Assembly: GCA_035762665.1 (NCBI GenBank)
Contig: DASTNZ010000077.1
Coordinates: 1 to 64,000 of the forward strand
From: JASLBX01 sp035762665
GTDB lineage: Bacteria; Actinomycetota; Actinomycetes; Jiangellales; Jiangellaceae
Direction: 5' to 3'
Length of the DNA: 64,000 nucleotides
Below, piece by piece: positions 1 to 6,307 of this stretch (within the stretch, counting starts at the first letter, position 1; the number at the start of each line of letters is the position of its first letter). Position numbers and translations under genes: made by a program. Below the pieces are notes generated by a model that was not told where the DNA came from, ran no database searches, and worked only from the letters and a program-made list of their open reading frames with translations.

Positions 1-110
1 GCCAGGACCGCGCGATCGGGCTCCAGACGCTGGCCGACCACGACCAGGCCGAGCTCATCCAGGCGGCAGAACGTGGTCAGGTCAGGGCAGCCGAAGGTAG
101 CGTCAGGCAC
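1..110 (-). CDS. ISL3-family transposase, N-terminal fragment (continues beyond the window)
   Basis: Reading from a GTG at 110, the 36 visible residues begin VPDATFGCPDLTTFCRLDEL and continue LGLVVVGQRLEPDRAVL. From memory of the family this matches the N-terminus of ISL3 transposases, just before the zinc-binding Cys cluster. The enzyme would catalyse transposition of its own element. Whether the gene is intact cannot be seen. A 13-bp inverted repeat sits immediately upstream of the start. Confidence 0.7.
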   Translation of the reverse strand, partial: MPDATFGCPDLTTFCRLDELGLVVVGQRLEPDRAVL

Positions 111-165
111 GTCGAGGTCTTCCAGATGGGCGGCGTAGGAACCTCCATCCTCGGAAGACCTCGAC
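111..165 (-). promoter_or_regulatory. Inverted repeat just upstream of the transposase start
   Basis: GTCGAGGTCTTCC (111-123) and GGAAGACCTCGAC (153-165) form a perfect 13-bp stem with a 29-nt loop. In transposase mRNA the stem ends directly before the proposed GTG. In many insertion sequences such structures limit translation from transcripts that enter from outside; that role here is inference. Confidence 0.5.
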
Positions 166-346
166 ACCTACCCCGGGACCGACGCGCCAGCCACCATCCA
201 ACCAGCGACTACACCCTCAACTGTGAAGAGCCACATTCCACTACCTTGCCGGAGCCATGGAATTGTTCCGTAAGGAAATGACGCGAAATACGCCTCGCCT
301 CATTGCGTTCACGTACCTATTCGGTGCGATCTACTGGCGCCTTTTG

Positions 347-369
347 TTGTCAGTGGCGGCGGGTATGAT
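347..369 (+). promoter_or_regulatory. PafBC / RecA-independent DNA-damage promoter
   Basis: TTGTCAGTG (347-355), exactly 8 bases, then TATGAT (364-369) fits the mycobacterial RecA-NDp consensus tTGTCRGTG-N8-TAnnnT, which is activated by PafBC. The ATG of the next gene lies 7 bases after the -10 element, so the mRNA is probably leaderless; no ribosome binding site is visible. Confidence 0.75.
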
Positions 370-375
370 CGCGGC

Positions 376-1797
376 ATGACGATCAGCTCGGAAGATATTC
401 GTACTCATCCTGTGGTGAGTGCGTTGGAGTCGGCCGATAATGTGCTGGCGTCGGTTCGTGAATCTTCATTATTCGGCTTGTCTGACGACGATCTCGTGAA
501 TGCTCTCGGTTTGTGCGAGCAATTGCGAGCGCGGATATTGGATGCAGAGTTGGCATTGGTCGCGGAAACCGATGCGCGTGATCTCGGCCGCCGCGAGGGC
601 GCGGTGTCCACGGCGGCCTTCCTGGCCGACCGGTTCCGGATGCGGGCGGGTGATGCCCGCAGGTTGGTGGAGGTAGCTAACCGGACTCGGGTATACGAGG
701 GGCCCGTCGACTACGCCGCTAACGTGCGCACTGCGGTGACCGGCCGGGAGTTGATCGCCACTGGCGCCGCGCTGGCTGAGGGGGTGATCTCGCCGGAGCA
801 CGTCACGGTGGTGGCCAGGTTGATGCGGAAGCTACCTGCCACGGTGCTGGTGGAGCAGGCGCGAGAGGCCGAGCGCCAGCTGGCTGAGTTCTGCCGCCAG
901 TTCGACCCGTGTACGGTCGCGACGTTGGGCGAGTGCGTGCTGGATGCGTTGGAGAGTGACGCGCTGGACGACGTGGAGGCCGAGCGACACTGCCGGCGTG
1001 AACTGCGGTTCAACGAGTCCACGGGCGAGCTCTCCGGGCGTTTGACCAGCGAGGGGATGGCGCTGGTCCGCACCGCGCTCGACCCTCTGGCCGCGCCCAA
1101 CCCAGCCGCTGATGGCAGCAAGGACGAGCGAACGGCGACGCAGCGGCTCGCCGATGCGCTGGTGGAGCTGGCGCGGCGGGCGATCGCTGCGGACGGGTTC
1201 GAGACGAACCATGGAGTTTCGCATCGGGTGCTGGTCACCATTGCGTTGGACGCTTTGGCTGCCGGGTACGAGCGCCCGGACTCGGGCGCTGGCCGCGGGT
1301 GCCCGGATTCGTTTGCCCCGGTTACTAGCATTGCTGGTGGTGCCGGTGTCAGTGAGCTGGCGTGGGGCGGAGCGATCTCCGCCGCCGCTGCCCGCCGGAT
1401 TGCGTGCTTCGCGGGAGTCCAGCGGGTCGTGCTGGATCCGATGGGTGCCGTGCTGGACGTCGGCCGGGAATACCGCACGGCGACTCCGGCACAATTCGTG
1501 GCATTGATCGCCCGCGACGGCGGCTGCGCCTTTCCCGGCTGCACGCGCCCCGCCTCGTGGTGCATTGCGCATCACATTGTGCATTGGGTCGATGGCGGCG
1601 AAACGAATCTGGACAACCTGGTATTGCTGTGTTCGTACCATCACACGGTCGTGCATCACCGCGGCTGGGATATCCAGATGGGCAGAGATCGGCTGCCGAA
1701 TTTCTACCCGCCGCCGTGGATTGATCCTGCTCGCACGCCGCGGCGCAATACCCGGCCCAGATTGAGCCGTTACTCCAGTCGAGGTCGAGCGGGCTGA
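376..1797 (+). CDS. DUF222 / HNH endonuclease-signature protein (13E12 repeat family)
   Basis: A 473-residue protein with an N-terminal helical DUF222 region (roughly residues 40-290) and a C-terminal HNH nuclease domain near residues 375-440. The HNH core shows CAFPGC, then HHIVHWVDGGETNLDNL and a final CSYHH...HHRGW. The family is multi-copy in actinomycetes and resembles the mycobacterial REP13E12 proteins; a nicking or double-strand endonuclease role is predicted but not firmly established. The ATG at 376 is chosen because it sits 7 bases after a TATGAT -10 element of a DNA-damage promoter, implying a leaderless message. It follows an insertion-sequence end and converges on the next gene through a strong hairpin. 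Confidence 0.9.
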   Translation: MTISSEDIRTHPVVSALESADNVLASVRESSLFGLSDDDLVNALGLCEQLRARILDAELALVAETDARDLGRREGAVSTAAFLADRFRMRAGDARRLVEVANRTRVYEGPVDYAANVRTAVTGRELIATGAALAEGVISPEHVTVVARLMRKLPATVLVEQAREAERQLAEFCRQFDPCTVATLGECVLDALESDALDDVEAERHCRRELRFNESTGELSGRLTSEGMALVRTALDPLAAPNPAADGSKDERTATQRLADALVELARRAIAADGFETNHGVSHRVLVTIALDALAAGYERPDSGAGRGCPDSFAPVTSIAGGAGVSELAWGGAISAAAARRIACFAGVQRVVLDPMGAVLDVGREYRTATPAQFVALIARDGGCAFPGCTRPASWCIAHHIVHWVDGGETNLDNLVLLCSYHHTVVHHRGWDIQMGRDRLPNFYPPPWIDPARTPRRNTRPRLSRYSSRGRAG

Positions 1798-1802
1798 AGC
1801 AA

Positions 1803-1847
1803 CGCGGGCACTGGACCCTGCTCTCTCGCAAGATTCCAGTGCCCGCG
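1803..1847. terminator. Strong hairpin between convergent genes
   Basis: CGCGGGCACTGGA (1803-1815) pairs perfectly with TCCAGTGCCCGCG (1835-1847), a 13-bp stem with a 19-nt loop. It follows the DUF222/HNH stop codon and lies between convergent genes. There is no long T run, as is common in actinomycetes. Confidence 0.65.
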
Positions 1848-1891
1848 CGTGTCGGCGGGCCGTTCGTCCGATGGCCGTGCCCGCCTGCGCG

Positions 1892-2674
1892 TCACGATCT
1901 GCCGGCCGCAGGTAACCGGATTTCAGCGAGCAGTTCGGCGAACTTGCCGTGAACTGCGCGGTAGAGGCCGGACGCGAAGCTGATCCTGGCGACACCCAAC
2001 GCGGCCAACTCGGCGATGGTGGGACCACCTGGGCGGTACAGGATGTTGACCGGTCCGCCGATCTGATCGACCAGGCGGGCAATGGCCTCGCCATCACCCA
2101 ACTTGATCGGATAGACACAGTCCGCCCCGGCCTTCCGGTACTCCAGGGCGCGGCGGCGGGTCTCGGCGACGGGCTCGTCCGACCGTGCGTCCATTAGGTA
2201 CGTGTCGATGCGGGCATTGATCACCAGGTCGAGTCCCGCGCTGTTAGCCGCCGCCCGCACATCGCCGAGGAAGGCGACCTGCTCGCCCATGTCGATAAGT
2301 CGGCCCGTGCGGGGATCCGAATCTTCGAGGTTGCAACCCACGGCGCCGGTGGCGGCCAACCGCTCGACCAGCTCGGCTGGTGCCATGCCATAGCCGCGCT
2401 CCATGTCGACGGTCCCTGGAACGTTCAGCACGCGCACGATCCTGGAGACTGCGTCCAGCATTTCGTGGGCGGGTGTGGACTCGCCATCGGAGTACCCGAG
2501 CGACTCGGCAACTGCCGCGCTGCTCGTTGCGACTGCCGGGAAGCCGGCCGCTTCCACTGCGCGAGCGGACGCAGCGTCCCACGCGTTGGGCAAGATGACC
2601 GGTTCGCCGCGGCGGTGCAACGCCCGGAACTGTGCCGCACCTCCGGGACTGCTCGCCTTCACGTCAGCGGCCAT
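1892..2674 (-). CDS. Isocitrate lyase / PEP phosphomutase superfamily protein
   Basis: About 260 residues forming a TIM-barrel of the ICL/PEPM superfamily. Signature segments are LPNAWDAASARAVEAAG near the N-terminus, VDMERGYG (metal-binding region) and CNLEDSDPRTG. Members include oxaloacetate hydrolases, 2-methylisocitrate-lyase-like enzymes and C-C or P-C bond lyases; the substrate here is unknown. The start is set at the ATG at 2674, which overlaps the end of the upstream AhpD-like gene by 16 bases and suggests translational coupling. An in-frame start 30 bases upstream (2704) is possible but lies deep inside that gene. Confidence 0.8.
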   Translation of the reverse strand: MAADVKASSPGGAAQFRALHRRGEPVILPNAWDAASARAVEAAGFPAVATSSAAVAESLGYSDGESTPAHEMLDAVSRIVRVLNVPGTVDMERGYGMAPAELVERLAATGAVGCNLEDSDPRTGRLIDMGEQVAFLGDVRAAANSAGLDLVINARIDTYLMDARSDEPVAETRRRALEYRKAGADCVYPIKLGDGEAIARLVDQIGGPVNILYRPGGPTIAELAALGVARISFASGLYRAVHGKFAELLAEIRLPAAGRS

Positions 2675-3123
2675 GGCCGGGCCGCGGCACCGAGGCGGTT
2701 CCACGCGTTGACGACGGTGATCGTCCAGAGCAACTCAGCGAGTTCGTTTTCGGTGAATTGCTCAGCAACCCGGTCCCACAACTCGTCGGAGACATGGCTG
2801 TCGGCGAGCCGTGTGATCGCCTCGGTCAGCTCCAGCGCCGCCTTCTCGCGGTCGGAGAACAACGGGGTCTCACGCCAAACCGGTAGTGCATAGAGCCGTT
2901 TCTCGGTCACGCCCGCCTTGCGGGCATCCCGGCTGTGCATGTTTACGCAGTACACGCAGCCGTTGATCTGCGATGCGCGAGCCCGCACCAACTCAAGGAG
3001 AGTCGGCTCCAACCGGGTCTTGCGCGACGCGGTGTCGAGAGCCTCCATCGCCTCGGAGATGTGCGGGGCGAGGTCATCGACCGCGAGGCGGACGGTGGTG
3101 GTTCGAGTCGTGTCTGTTGTCAT
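2659..3123 (-). CDS. Carboxymuconolactone decarboxylase / AhpD-like protein
   Basis: A 154-residue AhpD/CMD-fold protein. The redox motif CVYCVNMHSRDARKAG shows the Cys-X2-Cys-X3-His arrangement of AhpD-like alkylhydroperoxidases. The ATG at 3123 (MTTDTTRTTTV) is preferred to an in-frame upstream start because it leaves the divergent intergenic region free. It is the first gene of a two-gene unit with the PEPM-like protein and is divergent from a MocR regulator, a common arrangement in actinomycetes that suggests MocR controls it. The physiological substrate is unknown. Confidence 0.85.
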   Translation of the reverse strand: MTTDTTRTTTVRLAVDDLAPHISEAMEALDTASRKTRLEPTLLELVRARASQINGCVYCVNMHSRDARKAGVTEKRLYALPVWRETPLFSDREKAALELTEAITRLADSHVSDELWDRVAEQFTENELAELLWTITVVNAWNRLGAAARPWPLT

Positions 3124-3159
3124 GCCTGCCACACTACGATCCAAGTGGCTTCGTGCTAA

Positions 3160-3194
3160 GGTCCAGTTTTGTGGCTGAAGTTTGGTCCACTTTT
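3160..3194 (+). promoter_or_regulatory. Direct-repeat operator candidate for the MocR regulator
   Basis: GGTCCAGTTTT (3160-3170) and GGTCCACTTTT (3184-3194) are near-identical direct repeats 24 bases apart (start to start), lying across the start of the MocR gene in the divergent region. MocR/PdxR-type regulators characteristically bind direct repeats. Binding itself is inference. Confidence 0.45.
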
Positions 3195-4646
3195 GGTGTG
3201 GACCTTCACCTCGATCTAGGCGCTCCCAGTGGCCGGCGGGCTGCGATCGAGCGAGCCCTCCGTGAGGCGATACGGTCCGGGCGCCTCGCGCCGGGCGCGC
3301 GGCTACCGTCGACTCGTGCGCTTGCCGTGGAGCTGGGTACGTCGAGGGGCACGGTGACGGCGGCCTACGACCAGCTCACCGCTGAGGGTTATCTCATGGC
3401 CCGGCACGGTTCAGGCACGGTGGTCGCCGGCCTCACGAAGGTGCCATCGCAACCTTCGTCCGCCCAGGCGCCGGCAACCGCACCGCGCTACGACCTGCGA
3501 CCAGGCACACCCGATGTGACCACCTTTCCGGTAGCTGCCTGGCTGCGCAGCGCGCGCCGCGCCCTGTCCAGCGCCCCCACGTCGGCCTTCGGATACGGAG
3601 ATCCAGCAGGACAGATGCCGTTGCGGTCTGCGCTGGCGGAGTACCTGGGTCGTGCCAGGGGTGTGCTGGCTCGGCCGGAACAGATCGTCATCACGACCGG
3701 ATTCGTCCAGGCGCTGGCGTTGCTCACTCAGATACTCCGGCGCAATGGCGCGATTGCGATGGAGGACCCGGGCTTGCCACTTCATCGGAGTGTTGTTCGG
3801 CATTCCGGGGGCCGTGTGGTCCCGCTGCCGGTGGACGGCGATGGAGCGCGCACGGAACTGTTGCCCCCCTTGGACGTGGCCGCCTGTGTACTCACGCCTG
3901 CTCACCAGTACCCGCTCGGCATGACGCTGCATCCTCAGCGGCGGCATGGCGCAGCCGAGTGGGCTCGCGAACGAGGCGGGTTCGTCATCGAGGATGACTA
4001 CGACGGTGAGTTCCGCTACGACCGCCAGCCCGTCGGTGCCATGCAGGGTATCGCTCCCGATCACGTCGTCTATGTGGGAACTGCCTCGAAGACCTTAGGG
4101 CCGGCGCTGCGGCTCGCCTGGGTTGTCCTGCCCGAGCGGCTGGTCGAGCCGTTCATCCGGGCCAAGCGGCACGCCGACCTGCATAGCGACATCGTCAGCC
4201 AGTTGACGTTCACCGATTTGATCACGACACACTCTTACGACCGTCATATCCGCGCGAATCGGCTGCGGTACCGGCGGCGGCGCGACGCGCTGGTCCGTCG
4301 GCTCGCCACCGTGCCACATGTCACCGTCGAAGGAGTAGCCGCCGGCCTGCACGCCGTTGTTCGGCTGGCCGCCGCGCATCAGGTGGACACCGTGCTCGCC
4401 GCCGCGGCCGCTCGCGACTTGGTCATGGACGAGGTCGGCCGGCACTGGCATGATCCCCACTGTGGTGAGCCTGGCCTGATCGTCGGCTACGGAACGCCGC
4501 CTGACGGTCGGTACCCAGCGGCGCTGGATGTTCTGGTCCGGACATTGCGTGGTGTGTCGCGGCAGGACCTAGCCGGCCACGGGCCTTCACAACAGAGCGA
4601 CCTGGTTCTACGTTGCGAGAGACGCGCCCGTCATGAGGAGGGATAA
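3171..4646 (+). CDS. MocR-family regulator (GntR wHTH fused to class I aminotransferase)
   Basis: A 491-residue fusion. The N-terminal GntR winged helix (about residues 10-85) contains GARLPSTRALAVELGTSRGT and the wing ARHGSGTVV. The rest is an aminotransferase fold I domain with the PLP lysine in VGTASKTLGPALRLAW. MocR proteins sense PLP or amino-type effectors and do not usually act as aminotransferases. The GTG at 3171 is chosen because homologues begin a few residues before VDLHLDL; a GTG at 3198 is an alternative. It is divergent from the AhpD-like/PEPM pair, its likely target together with itself. The cyclase gene begins 4 bases after its stop codon and is probably co-transcribed. Confidence 0.88.
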   Translation: MAEVWSTFGVDLHLDLGAPSGRRAAIERALREAIRSGRLAPGARLPSTRALAVELGTSRGTVTAAYDQLTAEGYLMARHGSGTVVAGLTKVPSQPSSAQAPATAPRYDLRPGTPDVTTFPVAAWLRSARRALSSAPTSAFGYGDPAGQMPLRSALAEYLGRARGVLARPEQIVITTGFVQALALLTQILRRNGAIAMEDPGLPLHRSVVRHSGGRVVPLPVDGDGARTELLPPLDVAACVLTPAHQYPLGMTLHPQRRHGAAEWARERGGFVIEDDYDGEFRYDRQPVGAMQGIAPDHVVYVGTASKTLGPALRLAWVVLPERLVEPFIRAKRHADLHSDIVSQLTFTDLITTHSYDRHIRANRLRYRRRRDALVRRLATVPHVTVEGVAAGLHAVVRLAAAHQVDTVLAAAAARDLVMDEVGRHWHDPHCGEPGLIVGYGTPPDGRYPAALDVLVRTLRGVSRQDLAGHGPSQQSDLVLRCERRARHEEG

Positions 4647-4650
4647 GGCC

Positions 4651-5493
4651 ATGTGCGCTCCTGTCGCAACTGCCCATCACCATCACCACGAGCAAAGCGG
4701 GACCATCAATCGCCGCAGCTTGCTACGCGCCTCCGCCGCGATCACAGGTGGCGTTGCACTTGTCGCGGCCGGATCGGCGACTCCCGCAGCCGCGTTCCCA
4801 AAACGCGCGCGGCGCACGATGGACCTCACCCATCGGCTGGTACGCACGTTCCCGTCGTTCTTCGGTCCCCAGGTCGTGTTCGACGAAGTGATCAACGATT
4901 TCGCAACATCCGGCTTCTACTCGAAGCGCTGGACGCTGGAAGAACACATCGGCACCCATATCGACACGCCAGGTCATTTTGATGAGGGCAACGCCCTGGT
5001 CGATCAGATCGGACCGGAGAACCTGGTCGCGCCGGTCGTTGTCGTTGACATCACGGCCAAGGCGACCGACGACCCGAACGCGATGGTCACGCCGGACGAT
5101 TTGGTGGCCTACGAACGACGGCACGGCCGCATTCCAGATCGGGCGCTGGTGTGTATGAATTCCGGATGGGCGGCCAAGGTCGATGATGGCAATGCATTTC
5201 GGGGCGGTGCCGGCTTTCCAGACCTGAACTTCCCCGGCTTCTCAGTGGATGCCACCGACTGGCTCACAGCGAAGCGCGACCTGGTTGGAATCGGCCTCGA
5301 CACCATGAGCCTGGATCCCGGTAATTCGACCGACTTCGCGGTCCACGTGGAGTTTCTCGCCTCCGGGCGGTACGGCATCGAAAGCTTGGCCAACCTCGAC
5401 CAGATCCCACCCCGCGGAGCACTTGCATTCGTCGGTCCGGTGCCGTGGGAGGACGGTTCCGGTTCACCTTGCCGGGTCATCGCGGCCTGGTGA
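4651..5493 (+). CDS. Tat-exported cyclase-family (kynurenine formamidase-like) protein
   Basis: A 280-residue secreted hydrolase of the cyclase/KynB family. The Tat leader has the twin-arginine motif NRRSLLRA and a hydrophobic stretch ending in ATPAAAF. The metal-binding signature is HIGTHIDTPGHFDEG. The start at 4651 is chosen for the ribosome binding site GAGGAGGG at 4635-4642; another ATG at 4633 lies inside that site. A natural run of five His precedes the twin arginines and would be removed with the leader. It follows the MocR gene closely. Family members hydrolyse formylkynurenine or cyclic amides and lactones; the substrate here is unknown. Confidence 0.85.
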   Translation: MCAPVATAHHHHHEQSGTINRRSLLRASAAITGGVALVAAGSATPAAAFPKRARRTMDLTHRLVRTFPSFFGPQVVFDEVINDFATSGFYSKRWTLEEHIGTHIDTPGHFDEGNALVDQIGPENLVAPVVVVDITAKATDDPNAMVTPDDLVAYERRHGRIPDRALVCMNSGWAAKVDDGNAFRGGAGFPDLNFPGFSVDATDWLTAKRDLVGIGLDTMSLDPGNSTDFAVHVEFLASGRYGIESLANLDQIPPRGALAFVGPVPWEDGSGSPCRVIAAW

Positions 5494-5523
5494 GACCGAC
5501 GGCGATGCCTCCGTGGCGAGCCC

Positions 5524-6012
5524 TCAGCCGGGGACGTGGCCGGGTTCGATCTGCCGCGCGAGGTACTGGGGCAGGCCGACCCGTTCGATGGCGTCCAGCT
5601 GGCTCTCGAACCAGTCCGCGTGCTGCTCCTCTTCGCGGACCATCTCCTCGAACACCGAAGCAGTGCCGTGGTCGCCGACGTCGTGGCATTCCTGGGCCGA
5701 GGCGTTGAACTGGGCGACCGCCGCCTTCTCGCTATCCAGGGCGAGGCGGAGCATCTCCTCAGGGCTTTCGCCGACCTGGATCGAGTTCAGCCGCTGGACG
5801 TTGGGGTGGCCTTCGAACATGAGGATTCGCGTGATCAGCGCGTCGGCGTCCTTCATCTCGTCGATCGACAGGTCGTAGTAGACCTTGCCGAGCTTGGCGA
5901 AACCCCAGTTGTCGAGCATGCGGGCGTGGAGGAAGTACGTGTTCGTGACGGTGAGCTCGAAGGTAAGCGCATCATTGAGGAGTTCGACAACACGGGGACT
6001 AACTGGCTGCAC
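5524..6012 (-). CDS. bfr: Bacterioferritin
   Basis: A 162-residue ferritin-like protein that aligns without gaps to E. coli Bfr at an offset of +1. Ferroxidase ligands are present at E19, E52, E95, E128 and H131, and the haem-ligand Met at M53. The remaining ligand, His54 in E. coli, is replaced by Asp55 (segment SIDEMKDAD). The protein should assemble into a 24-mer iron store. The start overlaps the end of the upstream Bfd gene by 14 bases, so the two are one operon. An IdeR-type iron box lies upstream of the pair. Confidence 0.93.
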   Translation of the reverse strand: MQPVSPRVVELLNDALTFELTVTNTYFLHARMLDNWGFAKLGKVYYDLSIDEMKDADALITRILMFEGHPNVQRLNSIQVGESPEEMLRLALDSEKAAVAQFNASAQECHDVGDHGTASVFEEMVREEEQHADWFESQLDAIERVGLPQYLARQIEPGHVPG

Positions 6013-6205
6013 GCTCTACCTCCAGGAACGGCTCCGCACTTCGTGCCTCATGCTCGCACAGAAGCCGCTTGAGGGTGAACACACAGCCTCCGCAGCCACG
6101 CCCAGCGCCCGTAGCTGTGCAGATCTGGGCGACGCTGGAGGCTCGGTTGTTGATGGCGTCAGTGATGTCGCGGTCGCTGACGACTTCGCAGTGGCAAACG
6201 ATCAC
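5999..6205 (-). CDS. bfd: Bacterioferritin-associated ferredoxin-like [2Fe-2S] protein
   Basis: A 68-residue BFD-like protein. The [2Fe-2S] ligands are C4 and C6 (MIVCHCEVVSD) and C38 and C41 (GRGCGGC), matching the family's CxC...CxxC spacing. In other bacteria Bfd reduces the Fe(III) core of bacterioferritin to release iron. It is translationally coupled to bfr and preceded by an iron box about 50 bases upstream. Confidence 0.9.
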   Translation of the reverse strand: MIVCHCEVVSDRDITDAINNRASSVAQICTATGAGRGCGGCVFTLKRLLCEHEARSAEPFLEVERAAS

Positions 6206-6254
6206 GTGGCGGCTCGGTTCTCGTGGTCTCCATCAGCCCCACACGAGGAACGAA

Positions 6255-6273
6255 TGAGGTGAGGCTCACCTTA
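6255..6273. promoter_or_regulatory. IdeR/DtxR-type iron box
   Basis: TGAGGTGAGGCTCACCTTA matches the consensus TTAGGTTAGGCTAACCTAA at 15 of 19 positions, counted by eye. It lies between bfd (ATG at 6205) and the next leftward-reading gene, well placed to control bfd-bfr. In mycobacteria IdeR with iron activates iron-storage genes. Confidence 0.75.
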
Positions 6274-6307
6274 CCTTCGCCGTCTCGATCTAACGAAATC
6301 GGGTCCG

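Larger units (their letters stand above)
1..232 (-). mobile_element. ISL3-family insertion sequence, one terminus (runs off left edge)
   Basis: The element holds the start of an ISL3-type transposase on the minus strand and ends near position 232. Read on the minus strand it begins GGCTCTTCACAGTTGAGGGT (232 down to 213), and ISL3 elements characteristically begin GGCTCTTC. The other end and any 8-bp target duplication lie outside the window, so completeness cannot be judged. The flank next to the terminus is acattcca (233-240). Confidence 0.75.

Noticed and set aside
832..2118. Long minus-strand frame opposite the DUF222/HNH gene
   Set aside because: Arg/Ala-rich shadow frame; the sense frame has clear HNH motifs.
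2973..3170. N-terminal extension of the MocR frame
   Set aside because: It overlaps the divergent AhpD-like gene and has no MocR-like features; the wHTH starts after 3171.
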